Shown: positions 16,337 to 27,526, numbered from the stretch's first letter. The stretch is DNA of 64,000 nucleotides from Deltaproteobacteria bacterium (GCA_021802645.1 JAJZRO010000011.1:1-64000), one strand, 5' to 3'. Numbers and translations are program-made. Notes: generated by a model not told the origin, from the sequence alone.

Positions 16337-18958
16337 ATGAGCAGGGCAAACATTCTCATCGTCATCGCCATCGCGGTCATCTCCTTCAGCACGTGGTCAT
16401 ACTTCAACCGGCCGGAGCAGGAACCGCCGTGGCCCAAACGCATCCAGGGCTTCTCCTTCTCGCCCTTCCGCGTGGGCCAGAGCGCGGTGGATCACGTGCT
16501 GCCCTCGGTGGCGGAGATCGAGGAGGATCTCAAGCTGGTCAGCACCAAGACCCACGCCATCCGCACCTATACGGTGGAGGGCAGCTTGGGCGAGATCCCG
16601 GCCCTGGCCAAGAAGTATGGCCTCAAGGTGACCCTCGGCTGCTGGGTCGACAACAACTACGCCAAGAACGACGAGGAGATCGCGCGGCTCATCGCCATCG
16701 CCAAGGCGAACAAGGGCACGGTCATCCGGATCATCGTCGGCAACGAGGCCCTGCTGCGCGAGGATCTCTCCTCCGACGAACTCTCCGCCTATATCGCCCA
16801 GGTGCGGGACGCGGTGAAGATCCCGGTCAGCACCGCCGAGCCGTGGCACGTGTGGTTCAAGCACCCCGAGATGGTGCGGCACGTCGATTTCATCGCCACC
16901 CACATGCTGCCGTACTGGGAAGGGGTGCACGTCAACCGGGCGGTGGACTACGTGGTCGACCACGTGAACCTGCTCAAGGCCTCCTTCCCCGGCAAGGAGA
17001 TCCTCATCGCCGAGGTGGGCTGGCCGAGCAACGGCCGCACCCGCCATTTCGCCCAGGCCTCCCAGGCCAACGAGGCCATCTTCCTGCGCCGCTTCCTGGC
17101 GCGGGCCGAGAAGGAGCACTATTCCTACTACCTGATGGAGGCCTTCGATCAGCCGTGGAAGAAGGTCACCGAGGGGTCGGTGGGTGCCTACTGGGGGGTG
17201 TATGACGTCTACCGGCAGCCCAAGTTCCCCTTCTTCTCGCCCATCGTTCGCGTGCCGGAATGGCGCTTGCTGGCCGGGATCTCGGTGGCGATCGCCATCA
17301 TCACCTTTGCCTTTCTCTTGGTGGACAGTCGGACCCTGCGCACCCGCGGCCGCAGCTTCCTCGCCACCATCGCCTTCATGGCCGCCACCGCCGCGGTCTG
17401 GATCGTCTACAGTTATACCCGCCAGTATCTGACCTTTGCCACCGTCACTATCGGCCTCTTGATGGTGGCCGGCATGATCGGCGTGGTGGTGGTGCTGCTG
17501 GCCGAGGCCCACGAATGGGCGGAGGCCAGCTGGGCCAGGGAATGGCGGCGGCCCTTTGTCTCCCGCCGCGTACCGGCTGAGCGGCTGCCCATGGTTTCCA
17601 TCCACGTGCCGGCCTACAACGAGCCGCCCGAGATGATGATCGAAACCCTGGACGCCCTGGCGCGGCTCGACTACCCGAATTACGAAGTGCTGGTGATCGA
17701 CAACAACACCAAGGACCCGGCGGTCTGGCAGCCGGTGGAGGCGCACTGCGCCAAGCTGGGGCCCCGCTTCCGCTTCTTCCATGTCGATCCGCTTGCCGGC
17801 TTCAAGGCCGGGGCGCTCAACTTCGCCCTCAAACGCACCGCGCCCGAGGCGCAAGTGGTGGCGGTGATCGACAGCGATTACGTGGTCTCGCCGGACTGGC
17901 TGCGGGACATGGCCCCGCAGTTCGACGAGCCCCACATCGCCATTGTGCAGGCGCCCCAGGATTACCGCGACGACCGGGAAAACCTCTTCAAGGCCATGTG
18001 CTACGCCGAGTACCAGGGCTTTTTCTACATCGGCATGGTAACCAGAAACGAGCGCAACGCCATCATCCAGCACGGCACCATGACCATGGTGCGCCGGGCG
18101 GTGCTCGACGAGGTGGGCGGCTGGGCGGAGTGGTGCATCACCGAAGACGCCGAGCTGGGGCTGCGTATCTTCGAGCGCGGCTACGAGGCGACCTATATCC
18201 CGCAGACCTACGGTCGCGGCCTGATGCCCGACACCTTCCTCGATTTCAAGAAGCAGCGCTTCCGCTGGGCCTACGGCGCGGTGCAGATCCTCCGCCGTCA
18301 TGCCCACGCCCTGTTCCACAAGGAGCAAACCGGCCTGACCAAAGGCCAGCGCTATCATTTCATTGCCGGCTGGCTGCCGTGGCTCTCCGACAGCATCAAC
18401 CTGTTCTTCACCATCGGCGCCCTGATCTGGTCGCTGCTCATGGTGCTCTATCCGCTCAAGTTCGACCCGCCGCTGGTGATCCTCTCGATCATGCCGCTCT
18501 CGCTCTTTGTCTTCAAGGTGGGCAAGATGATCTACCTCTACCGCACCCGGATCGGCGCCTCGATCGCCCAGACGCTCGCCTCGGCCCTCGCCGGTCTCTC
18601 CCTGGCGCATACCATTGCCCAGGCGATCTGCCTCGGGTTCGTCACCAGTGACCGGCCCTTCTTCCGGACCCCGAAGCTGGCCCAGCGTCATGCCCTGCTC
18701 CAGGCCCTGCATTCGGCCCGGGAGGAGGCCCTGATCATGACGGCTTTGTGGCTGGCGGCCCTCTGCGTGGCCGAGCGGCAGGGGGCGGACACCGCCGACC
18801 TCGTGGTCTGGATCGTGGTGGTGCTGGTGCAGTCGATCCCCTATGTGGCAGCGGTGTTCATGTCGGTGGCGAGCGGCTTTGCCGCCTCGCGGAGCACGAT
18901 GATCAGCAATATGACGGCGAGTCCGCCACTGCCCCCCGAGCCGGAGGCGGAAGGCTGA
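16337..18958 (+). CDS. GH17-GT2 membrane fusion, probable beta-glucan synthase/remodelling enzyme
   Basis: An 873-residue membrane protein with two catalytic parts. After an amino-terminal anchor (about 5-22), residues 35 to about 300 are a GH17 domain with acid/base E137 in IIVGNEALL and nucleophile E226 in LIAEVGWPS. Several membrane helices follow, then a processive GT2 domain: VPAYNE around 425, VIDSD at 510-514, ED at 603-604 and QRFRW at 640-644, then more helices. GH17-GT2 proteins such as NdvB-type enzymes make and branch or cyclise beta-1,3(1,6)-glucans. The GH17 part should face the periplasm and the GT2 part the cytoplasm. The glycosidase divergent from it fits a glucan role. Confidence 0.88.
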   Translation: MSRANILIVIAIAVISFSTWSYFNRPEQEPPWPKRIQGFSFSPFRVGQSAVDHVLPSVAEIEEDLKLVSTKTHAIRTYTVEGSLGEIPALAKKYGLKVTLGCWVDNNYAKNDEEIARLIAIAKANKGTVIRIIVGNEALLREDLSSDELSAYIAQVRDAVKIPVSTAEPWHVWFKHPEMVRHVDFIATHMLPYWEGVHVNRAVDYVVDHVNLLKASFPGKEILIAEVGWPSNGRTRHFAQASQANEAIFLRRFLARAEKEHYSYYLMEAFDQPWKKVTEGSVGAYWGVYDVYRQPKFPFFSPIVRVPEWRLLAGISVAIAIITFAFLLVDSRTLRTRGRSFLATIAFMAATAAVWIVYSYTRQYLTFATVTIGLLMVAGMIGVVVVLLAEAHEWAEASWAREWRRPFVSRRVPAERLPMVSIHVPAYNEPPEMMIETLDALARLDYPNYEVLVIDNNTKDPAVWQPVEAHCAKLGPRFRFFHVDPLAGFKAGALNFALKRTAPEAQVVAVIDSDYVVSPDWLRDMAPQFDEPHIAIVQAPQDYRDDRENLFKAMCYAEYQGFFYIGMVTRNERNAIIQHGTMTMVRRAVLDEVGGWAEWCITEDAELGLRIFERGYEATYIPQTYGRGLMPDTFLDFKKQRFRWAYGAVQILRRHAHALFHKEQTGLTKGQRYHFIAGWLPWLSDSINLFFTIGALIWSLLMVLYPLKFDPPLVILSIMPLSLFVFKVGKMIYLYRTRIGASIAQTLASALAGLSLAHTIAQAICLGFVTSDRPFFRTPKLAQRHALLQALHSAREEALIMTALWLAALCVAERQGADTADLVVWIVVVLVQSIPYVAAVFMSVASGFAASRSTMISNMTASPPLPPEPEAEG

Positions 18959-19015
18959 GGGTTTCCCTTCCGCTTCCGGGCCGCCCTTCTTGGCGCCTCG
19001 GGGCCTCGGGGCTGC

Positions 19016-20095
19016 CTATCGGTCTATCCCACCGGTTTTTACGTACTTGTCGTAGTTGGTGACGTAGATATCGGCCAGGGTCAGGAAGGCGCTGACGACG
19101 AGCGGTCCGTAGACAATGCCCAACATGCCGAAGGTGTTGAGACCGCCCATGATGGCGAGCAGCACCAGGAGCGAGTGGATCTGCACCTGGTCGCCCATCA
19201 TTTTGCTCTTCAGGATGTGCTCGACGCCAATCGTGATCAGCACGAAGAGGATAAAGACCAAGATGGCGCCCATGATATCCCCGCGCAAAAGCAAGAGCCC
19301 AGAGGCGGGAACCAGAACCAGGCCAATGCCGACAATGGGCAGAAAAGCGAGCACGGCGGTGATGACCCCCCAAACCACCGGCGGCCCAAGCTGGAACACG
19401 GCAAAGATGATGCCGCAGAGAAGCCCCTCCACCAGGCTATAGACGCTGTTGCTGATGAAAACGGCATTGGTGGTTTCGTCGAATTTCTTGAGCAGCCGTT
19501 TGTCCTGATCATCGGGCAGCGGCGAGAGACGGAGCAGGAAGTTGATCAGCCGCTCCTGCTCGATGAGCAGAAAGAAGATCGTGATGATCATCAGCAGGAA
19601 ATCGAGGAGGAAGTGGAGGATGTTGGCCGCCCAAGTGGTGGCCAACTCGTAGAGATACTGGCCCAGGCGGCGGGTGAGGTTGTCCACCGCCGAGGTGATC
19701 GTTTCCGGCGTGACGGTGAGGCCCATGTCCTGGAGGAAGGTCTGAATCTTGTCGTAAAGCATTCCGTTCTGGAGGCTTTGCAGCTTCATGCCGATCTTGG
19801 CGCTCTTGCCCAGTTCGTAAATATGGAGGGCTTCCTGGGAAAGCGCCGCCACGAAAATGACCACCGGCAAGAAGACGATGAGCACGATGACCAGGCAGGT
19901 AAGGGCAGAAGCCGCCTGGGCCGGCAGCTTGCGGTTGATCGCTTCATACAGCGGGTGGAACATGCTGGTCAGGAGATAGGAAAAGACGAGGATCGAAAGA
20001 AACGGCCAGAGCAGGCGCGCCAGCACCAGGATGACGACAAGAAAGAGCAGCAGGAAGTAGCGCAGGACCATGGTCGACGGCGGTGTTTCTTGCAT
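19016..20095 (-). CDS. AI-2E family permease (PerM-like)
   Basis: A 359-residue polytopic membrane protein of the AI-2E transporter family. Hydrophobic helices cover about 12-45, 62-85, 150-180 and 205-345. The late motif GVEHILKSKMMGDQVQIHSLLVLLAIMGG is, in its parts, characteristic of the family. Members export varied small molecules or act as sodium/proton exchangers, and only a few transport autoinducer 2. ATG 20095 has GGTGAT in front; a TTG six bases upstream is possible. It converges on the GH17-GT2 gene with a short gap and no clear terminator. Substrate unknown. Confidence 0.9.
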   Translation of the reverse strand: MQETPPSTMVLRYFLLLFLVVILVLARLLWPFLSILVFSYLLTSMFHPLYEAINRKLPAQAASALTCLVIVLIVFLPVVIFVAALSQEALHIYELGKSAKIGMKLQSLQNGMLYDKIQTFLQDMGLTVTPETITSAVDNLTRRLGQYLYELATTWAANILHFLLDFLLMIITIFFLLIEQERLINFLLRLSPLPDDQDKRLLKKFDETTNAVFISNSVYSLVEGLLCGIIFAVFQLGPPVVWGVITAVLAFLPIVGIGLVLVPASGLLLLRGDIMGAILVFILFVLITIGVEHILKSKMMGDQVQIHSLLVLLAIMGGLNTFGMLGIVYGPLVVSAFLTLADIYVTNYDKYVKTGGIDR

Positions 20096-20178
20096 GGACA
20101 ATCACCGAAAAGGAGTAGGATATGCGAATCGCTTTGGCGTCACTATACCAGATTGGCCGGGGCGCCAAAATAAGTTGT

Positions 20179-20206
20179 TTGAAGGGCGGTAACAATCCGC
20201 TATAGT
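20179..20206 (+). promoter_or_regulatory. Sigma70-type promoter for ilvE
   Basis: TTGAAG at 20179-20184 and TATAGT at 20201-20206, separated by 16 bases. This would start transcription near 20213, about 85 bases before the ilvE ATG. Confidence 0.55.
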
Positions 20207-20296
20207 GTGTCTTTTTGGGGCGGGCATTCTGCGCCCGGTTTTTGGTCCGATGCGGGAGGTCGCGACATCGGCGAGGCAACAGACAGGAACGGCACC

Positions 20297-21367
20297 ATGG
20301 AAATCACCATTCACGAACTTGCGGCAACGGAACGTAAACCCCGGCCCGACGGCAAGGCCCTCGGCTTTGGCCAGTCATTCACCGACCACATGTTCGTCAT
20401 GCCCTATGACGCGGCGCAGGGCGGCTGGCACAATCCGGAGGTGCGGCCGTATGCGAATTTTTCCCTCGACCCGGCGGCCATGGTCTTCCATTATGGCCAG
20501 GCGATCTTCGAGGGACTCAAGGCCTATCGCGGCGAGAACGGCGCGGTGCATCTCTTTCGGCCGGCAGCCAATATCGAGCGGATGAACACCTCAGCCACCC
20601 GGCTTTGCATGCCGACTCTGCCGACGGAGGTGGCCCTGGCCGGACTCAGGACCCTGGTGCGGATCGATGCGGACTGGGTGCCCTCGGCCTCGGGCGCGAC
20701 GCTCTATATCCGACCGACCATGGTTGCCACCGAGCCGGCCCTTGGGGTGCGGCCGGCCAAGCAATATCTTTTCTTCATCATCATGAGCCCGGTGGGTGCC
20801 TATTACCCCGAAGGGTTCAATCCGGTGAAGATCTATGTGACCGACCAGTATGTGCGGGCGGTGCCCGGTGGTGTCGGCGCGGCCAAAACCGCCGGCAACT
20901 ACGCGGCGAGCATCCGAGCCGCGGAAGAGGCCAAGAAGCGGGGCTTCACCCAGGTGCTGTGGCTTGACGCGGTGGAGCGGCGCTACATCGAGGAAGTCGG
21001 CACCATGAACATCTTCTTTGTCATCGGCGACGAGGTCATTACCCCGCCGCTTGCCGGCAGCATCCTGCCCGGCATCACCCGGGATTCGGCGTTGCGCCTG
21101 ATGCGGGCTTGGGGCTACCCGGTGGTGGAGCGCCCCATTTCCATCGACGAGGTGCTGGAGGCCGGCAGCCGGGGCACGCTCAAGGAGGCCTTTGGCACCG
21201 GCACCGCCGCGGTGATCTCGCCGGTCGGCTCCCTGCACTATCAGGGGCAGGATTGCGCCATCAACGGCGGCAAGACCGGGGTACTTTCCCAGCGGCTTTT
21301 CGACGAGTTGCAGGCCATCCAGTATGGCCGCGCCCAGGACCCTTACGGCTGGGTCGAGACCCTGTAG
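20297..21367 (+). CDS. ilvE: Branched-chain amino acid aminotransferase
   Basis: A 356-residue fold-type IV PLP aminotransferase of the longer BCAT type. It catalyses the last step of valine, leucine and isoleucine synthesis using glutamate. The PLP lysine is K197 in GVGAAKTAGNYAAS. Other landmarks are YGQAIFEGLKAYRG, LYIRPTMVATEP and EEVGTMNIFFV. The open frame extends 90 bases upstream, but ATG 20297 gives the standard start and follows AGGAAC. It has its own promoter and stands alone between a divergent permease and groESL. Confidence 0.96.
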   Translation: MEITIHELAATERKPRPDGKALGFGQSFTDHMFVMPYDAAQGGWHNPEVRPYANFSLDPAAMVFHYGQAIFEGLKAYRGENGAVHLFRPAANIERMNTSATRLCMPTLPTEVALAGLRTLVRIDADWVPSASGATLYIRPTMVATEPALGVRPAKQYLFFIIMSPVGAYYPEGFNPVKIYVTDQYVRAVPGGVGAAKTAGNYAASIRAAEEAKKRGFTQVLWLDAVERRYIEEVGTMNIFFVIGDEVITPPLAGSILPGITRDSALRLMRAWGYPVVERPISIDEVLEAGSRGTLKEAFGTGTAAVISPVGSLHYQGQDCAINGGKTGVLSQRLFDELQAIQYGRAQDPYGWVETL

Positions 21368-21437
21368 TGGGCCGGCGTTTTTTGTTTTCACGCAAAACTA
21401 GGCGATTTTGTGTAATAAAAAATTGAGACGGCCCGCC

Positions 21438-21465
21438 TTGATTTTTTAAAATGCGGACCTATTAT
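21438..21465 (+). promoter_or_regulatory. Promoter for groESL
   Basis: TTGATT at 21438-21443 and TATTAT at 21460-21465 with 16 bases between. The preceding C makes CTTGATT, which also partly fits a heat-shock sigma32 -35 box (CTTGAAA), but the -10 is not the CCCCAT type. No CIRCE inverted repeat (TTAGCACTC/GAGTGCTAA) is present. Confidence 0.5.
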
Positions 21466-21467
21466 TT

Positions 21468-21524
21468 GGCCCAGTTCGGCTCTGGCGCCGAAAGCGCCGA
21501 CCAACCGGGCCGTGGGGAAGCCCC
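21468..21524 (+). other. Structured groESL leader
   Basis: Nested inverted repeats in the predicted 5' leader. GGCCC (21468-21472) pairs with GGGCC (21507-21511) around an inner GGCGC (21484-21488) with GCGCC (21494-21498) and a CGAAA loop. A second hairpin follows, GGGG (21514-21517) with CCCC (21521-21524). Together they could form a folded RNA between the promoter and groES. Function is not known. Confidence 0.4.
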
Positions 21525-21616
21525 CTGTAAACCGTCCGCCGGGCAAGGCATTGCGGTTGCCGTTGCCGGCGATTCCTTAAAATCACTACTAATGCAGAGA
21601 GAGATGGAGGTGTTCA

Positions 21617-21907
21617 ATGAAAATTCGTCCGTTGAATGATCGCATCCTGGTCCAGCGACTGGAGGGTGAGGAAAAAACCAAGGGTGGCATCATCATCCCC
21701 GACACCGCCAAAGAGAAGCCGGCCGAGGGCAAGATCATCGCCGTGGGCAACGGCCGCCTGAACGACAAGGGTGACCGGGTACCGGTGGAGGTAAAGGTGG
21801 GCGACCGCGTCCTCTTCTCCAAGTACGGCGGCACCGAGGTGAAGATCGAGGGTACCGAGTACCTCATCATGCGCGAGGACGACATCCTCGGCGTGGTGGA
21901 GAAGTAA
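21617..21907 (+). CDS. groES: Co-chaperonin GroES
   Basis: A 96-residue GroES, the heptameric lid of the GroEL folding chamber in the cytoplasm. It starts [14 protein letters not shown], and its mobile loop [15 protein letters not shown] sits at about 20-34. A strong ribosome site (GGAGGTG) lies ahead of the ATG. groEL follows 54 bases later in the standard operon. Confidence 0.98.
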   Translation: MKIRPLNDRILVQRLEGEEKTKGGIIIPDTAKEKPAEGKIIAVGNGRLNDKGDRVPVEVKVGDRVLFSKYGGTEVKIEGTEYLIMREDDILGVVEK

Positions 21908-23608
<1,701 letters not shown>

Positions 23609-23642
23609 ACCGCACTCACCGCGCATCCGTTGCGATAACCAG

Positions 23643-23680
23643 GGGCCTCTGCCAGCACGGTGGAGGCCCTTTTGTTTTTT
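23643..23680 (+). terminator. Rho-independent terminator of groESL
   Basis: GGGCCTC (23643-23649) pairs with GAGGCCC (23663-23669) and is followed by TTTTGTTTTTT. Confidence 0.88.
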
Positions 23681-23740
23681 GAACGGATCGGGAAGGCGTT
23701 GGACGCTGAAGGATGAGCGCTGATAGCTATTGATTAGGGG

Positions 23741-23771
23741 TTGACAAGCGGCGTAAAATTTACCATATAGT
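23741..23771 (+). promoter_or_regulatory. Promoter of the tRNA-Met gene
   Basis: A perfect -35 TTGACA at 23741-23746. The -10 is either CATATA (23764-23769, 17 bases away) or TATAGT (23766-23771, 19 bases). The tRNA begins about ten bases after the expected start site. Confidence 0.7.
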
Positions 23772-23786
23772 ACCGTCTCGCAGCAT

Positions 23787-23863
23787 GGCGATGTAGCTCA
23801 GCTGGTCAGAGCATGCGGCTCATATCCGCAGTGTCCGGGGTTCAAGTCCCTGCATCGCCACCA
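23787..23863 (+). tRNA. tRNA-Met (CAT anticodon)
   Basis: A 77-base tRNA including an encoded CCA end. The acceptor stem pairs GGCGATG with CATCGCC. The D arm is GCTC/GAGC, the anticodon stem TGCGG/CCGCA with loop CTCATAT (anticodon CAT), and the T arm contains GTTCAAG. A CAT anticodon could be elongator Met, initiator Met or lysidine-modified Ile. The fully paired first acceptor position argues against the initiator, and the overall sequence is closest to elongator Met. Confidence 0.93.
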
Positions 23864-23896
23864 GTTCATAATCCGGCAACCGCCGGTCGTTTTTAA

Positions 23897-23936
23897 TAAA
23901 AAAAGCCCGCCTCCTGCATCAGGAAGCGGGCTTTTG
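23897..23936. terminator. Bidirectional terminator between tRNA-Met and the helicase gene
   Basis: AAAAGCCCGC (23901-23910) pairs with GCGGGCTTTT (23926-23935), with a second inner stem TCCTG/CAGGA and a CAT loop. A tracts and T tracts flank it, so it works for both the plus-strand tRNA and the minus-strand helicase. Confidence 0.87.
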
Positions 23937-23977
23937 GCGTTTAGTGTTCCGGTTGGTCCGGGACAGGGGGCTTACGG

Positions 23978-25177
23978 TTATCGCCTGGCCGCCCCCATCC
24001 GCGGTTGACGCGGACGCTGGCGTTGCGGGGCAGGCGCAGCCGGCAGCGAATCCGCGACCGATTGGTCGATGGCCACGTTCTCGCGGCGCATGGGTTTGCC
24101 CAGGGTTTTTTCGATCCGGCTGATCATCGGCTTGTCCTCCTGACCGGCCAGGGTGAAGGCGGTACCGTTCTTGGCGGCGCGGCCGGTCCGCCCGGTGCGA
24201 TGGATATACGCCTCGACGCTGTCCGGCACGTCGTAGTTGATGACGTGCGAAATGGAAGAGACATCGATGCCGCGGGCCGCGATGTCGGTGGCCACCATAA
24301 TTTTGAAGCGCCCCTCCCGAAAGCCGTTCATCGCGGTCTGTCGTTGCGACTGGGAGAGGTTGCCCTGGAGCGAGGTGGCGCTATAGCCCGCCTTGCTGAG
24401 TTGGGTGGCCAGGTGGCGCGCCTTGTGCTTGGTGCGGGTGAAAATGAGGGCCGCGGTCATCTTGTTCGCCTGCATGATTGCCTTCAGCGCGGCGGCCTTG
24501 TGCGGCTGCTCCACCGGAAAGAGCACGTGGGCGATGGTGGCGGTCGGCACACTGTTGGCAACCTGCACGGTAGTTGGCTCGCACAGCACCTCTTCGGCCA
24601 GGCGCCGCAACTCCTGGGGCATGGTGGCGGAAAAGAGCATGGTCTGCCGTTCCTTGGGCAACTGGCGCAGGATCTGGCGGATGGTCGGCAGAAAGCCCAT
24701 GTCGAACATGTGGTCTGCCTCGTCGAGCACCAGATGAGTGATTCCCGCCAGGCTCACTGCCTTTTCCCGGAGATGATCGAGTAGACGGCCAGGGCAGGCG
24801 ACGACGATATCGACGCCGCTGCGGAAGGCCCGCACCTGCCCGAATTTGCCGACGCCGCCATAGACGCTGACGCTGCGGAGTCCCGTGTTTTTGCCGAGTT
24901 TGCCGATATCGGCGTGGATCTGCTCGGCCAGTTCACGGGTGGGGGCGATGATCAGCGCCCGCGGCTTGTTGCCGCGCTGGCCGGCCAGCAGGTGATGCAG
25001 AAGGGGCAGCAGGAAGGCCGCCGTCTTGCCGGTGCCGGTCTGGGCCAGGCCCAGCAGGTCACGACCGGTCAAGGCCACGGGAATTGCCTGCTCCTGAATG
25101 GGCGAGGGTGTCTGGTAGCCACACGCCGCGATATTCACGGTAAGTTGTGGGGTCAGGTTGAATTCGTTGAATTGCAT
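23978..25177 (-). CDS. DEAD-box RNA helicase (RhlE-like)
   Basis: A 399-residue ATP-dependent RNA helicase. The Q motif lies near 20-30 (YQTPSPIQEQAI), motif I is AQTGTGKT at 45-52, Ia is APTRELAEQ, and II is DEAD at 152-155. Motif III is SAT and motif VI is HRTGRTGRA. A short basic Pro/Arg/Gln tail ends the protein, as in RhlE. It unwinds RNA duplexes in ribosome assembly or mRNA decay. The ATG follows AAGGAGA. The RRM gene upstream on the same strand is a likely functional partner, as both are commonly cold-induced. Confidence 0.95.
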   Translation of the reverse strand: MQFNEFNLTPQLTVNIAACGYQTPSPIQEQAIPVALTGRDLLGLAQTGTGKTAAFLLPLLHHLLAGQRGNKPRALIIAPTRELAEQIHADIGKLGKNTGLRSVSVYGGVGKFGQVRAFRSGVDIVVACPGRLLDHLREKAVSLAGITHLVLDEADHMFDMGFLPTIRQILRQLPKERQTMLFSATMPQELRRLAEEVLCEPTTVQVANSVPTATIAHVLFPVEQPHKAAALKAIMQANKMTAALIFTRTKHKARHLATQLSKAGYSATSLQGNLSQSQRQTAMNGFREGRFKIMVATDIAARGIDVSSISHVINYDVPDSVEAYIHRTGRTGRAAKNGTAFTLAGQEDKPMISRIEKTLGKPMRRENVAIDQSVADSLPAAPAPQRQRPRQPRMGAARR

Positions 25178-25427
25178 GGTGTTGCTTCTCCTTAAATCTC
25201 TCGGCGGGCGCAGTTTGACGCCCGCCAGTTGCCGCGCCGTTCGTTGACGGTCAACGGATGGTGTTTTGGGGTTGGGACCACGAAACGGTCTTTACCGCAG
25301 CGGATTCGAAGGTTGTGTCTGGGGTTATTCAGGGCATAGCGGGGCTGCGGTAGGACAGGGCAGGCCGCCGGCAAACATACTCCGCGAAAGGAGTCATTTG
25401 CCGGGGCGGGTACGTGTCGTTCGGTGG

Positions 25428-25694
25428 CTACCAGCGGCGGGGCTTGGACTTGGTCTGCGGGCGGGCCTCATTGACCACCAAAGCCCGGTTGCCAACGGTC
25501 TTGCCGTTCAGTTCTTCCATGGCCTTGTGGCCTTCGGGCCGGGAGGACATCTCCACGAAGCCGAAGCCCTTGGACTGCCCGCTGTACTGGTCGCTGAGAA
25601 TTTTGACGCTCATGACCGTGCCGCAGGCGCCGAACAGCTCTTTGAGTTCCGTTTCGGTAGTGCTGTAGGCTAGGTTGCCGACATAGAGTTTCAT
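25428..25694 (-). CDS. RRM-domain RNA-binding protein
   Basis: An 88-residue single RNA-recognition-motif protein. RNP2 is LYVGNL at 3-8 and RNP1 is KGFGFVEM at about 42-49; a basic, Pro-rich tail ends it (KSKPRRW). Such small RRM proteins in bacteria resemble plant glycine-rich RNA-binding proteins and often rise in cold. The ATG follows AAGGAGAAAG. It lies upstream of the DEAD-box helicase on the same strand, about 250 bases away. Confidence 0.95.
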   Translation of the reverse strand: MKLYVGNLAYSTTETELKELFGACGTVMSVKILSDQYSGQSKGFGFVEMSSRPEGHKAMEELNGKTVGNRALVVNEARPQTKSKPRRW

Positions 25695-25905
25695 GCTGCT
25701 TTCTCCTTGGGTAAAGGTAAGTGGTCAGCAGAAACTTCAACGGTGGTTCAGATCTAGAGGGCGGGTTCAGCGCGCGGGAGAAATGAAGGGGCGTTAAGGA
25801 ATATGCTCAACACTCGGTGGGATAGTAGCCCCTAACATAAACCATGCCTGCTGGTTTGGCAAGGGCTATTTTGAAGAGACTGCGGCAGGCGGCCTGCGGT
25901 GCGGG

Positions 25906-26280
25906 TCAGATGTCGTCGTCATCTTCGTCCCCGAACTCCTCTTCTTCGCCCGGCTCGTCGTCGCCCTCCTCGCCTTCGTCGCTGACATCCTCGCCGGCTT
26001 CTTCGCCTTCGTCACCCTCTTCCAGTTCCTCCTCGGGTCCGGAACGGAGGGCTTCCTCGTCTTCCTCCAGGGACGACGTCGCCTTGCGGATTTTCGTCGG
26101 CGGCAGGATGATGGCCGTGATCTTTTCTACCTCCTGCCGGATCAGGGGGTCGGCAAGGCAGGTCTGACAGTCGGCAATATGGTTTTCCAAAAACAGCACC
26201 ATGCGGGCCGGGGCCATGGCCTCGTCCAGCACTTGGGCGTACCAGTTTTTCACAAGCCTTTGTAAGCGCTCGCACTCCAT
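25906..26280 (-). CDS. Small zinc-finger-like protein with a long acidic tail
   Basis: A 124-residue protein in two parts. Residues 1-70 contain H34, C38 and C41 in HIADCQTC, the HX3CX2C pattern of anti-sigma-factor zinc fingers. From about residue 68 the chain is almost wholly Glu/Asp/Gly/Ser and ends in DEDDDDI. It has no membrane helix and no sigma gene beside it, so a classical membrane anti-sigma role is not supported. The ATG follows AAGGAG. It might be a soluble zinc-binding regulator or a basic-protein chaperone. Function unknown. Confidence 0.7.
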   Translation of the reverse strand: MECERLQRLVKNWYAQVLDEAMAPARMVLFLENHIADCQTCLADPLIRQEVEKITAIILPPTKIRKATSSLEEDEEALRSGPEEELEEGDEGEEAGEDVSDEGEEGDDEPGEEEEFGDEDDDDI

Positions 26281-26436
26281 GGGGATATGACTCCTTGGTG
26301 TTTCGGTTATTGCATGCGCGTGGTCGGGAAACCCGACTGGTTGTACCCTATTTTGGGACGGCTGCCCAGCCTTTCAAAAAAATATTCCGGAAATCGTTGC
26401 CGCCAGCCTGTTAAAAAATTAAGGTAGGGGGCAAAC

Positions 26437-26534
26437 GGAAGTGGAAAGGGCACTGGTGGCCCTCCCGGACTTCAAATCCGGTGCACCGGGTGAAGAGCCT
26501 GGTGGGTGGGTTCGATTCCCATGCACTTCCGCCA
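26437..26534 (+). tRNA. selC: Selenocysteine tRNA (TCA anticodon)
   Basis: A 98-base tRNA with the features of tRNA-Sec. It has a long eight-base acceptor stem (GGAAGTGG/GCACTTCC region), an anticodon arm GGACTTCAAATCC with anticodon TCA, a large variable arm and a GCCA 3' end. It reads UGA as selenocysteine with SelB and a SECIS hairpin. Its presence means the organism makes selenoproteins. The formate dehydrogenase at the right end is a likely client, but its catalytic residue lies outside the window. Confidence 0.95.
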
Positions 26535-26548
26535 TCCCCTTTTGGGCA

Positions 26549-27427
<879 letters not shown>

Positions 27428-27458
27428 AGCGGTGCCCCTTGGTTGATAATGTAGCGCA

Positions 27459-27486
27459 AGAATATAAGAAGAAAGGGGGGTGTCAA
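27459..27486 (-). promoter_or_regulatory. Promoter of glyQ
   Basis: On the minus strand TTGACA (27486-27481), 16 bases, then TATTCT (27464-27459). The overlapping TATATT is only 14 bases away. The leader would be about 25 bases. Confidence 0.65.
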
Positions 27487-27526
27487 GGGGTTTTTGCGGA
27501 GCGACCGCAGGGGTTGATGTTTTCCG

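Noticed and set aside
13624-17205. A plus-strand open frame of over 1100 codons across the glycosidase and into the glucan synthase
   Set aside because: It is antisense to the glycosidase and runs in another frame of the GH17-GT2 gene. The translation is low-complexity Gly/Arg/Ala-rich with no family match, a usual effect of high GC content.
16397-18712. A long minus-strand open frame opposite the GH17-GT2 gene
   Set aside because: The coding strand shows catalytic motifs of two enzyme families; the antisense translation is low-complexity.
19016-20095. Quorum-sensing autoinducer-2 exporter
   Set aside because: The family name is historical; most members carry other substrates, and no luxS or lsr genes are present.
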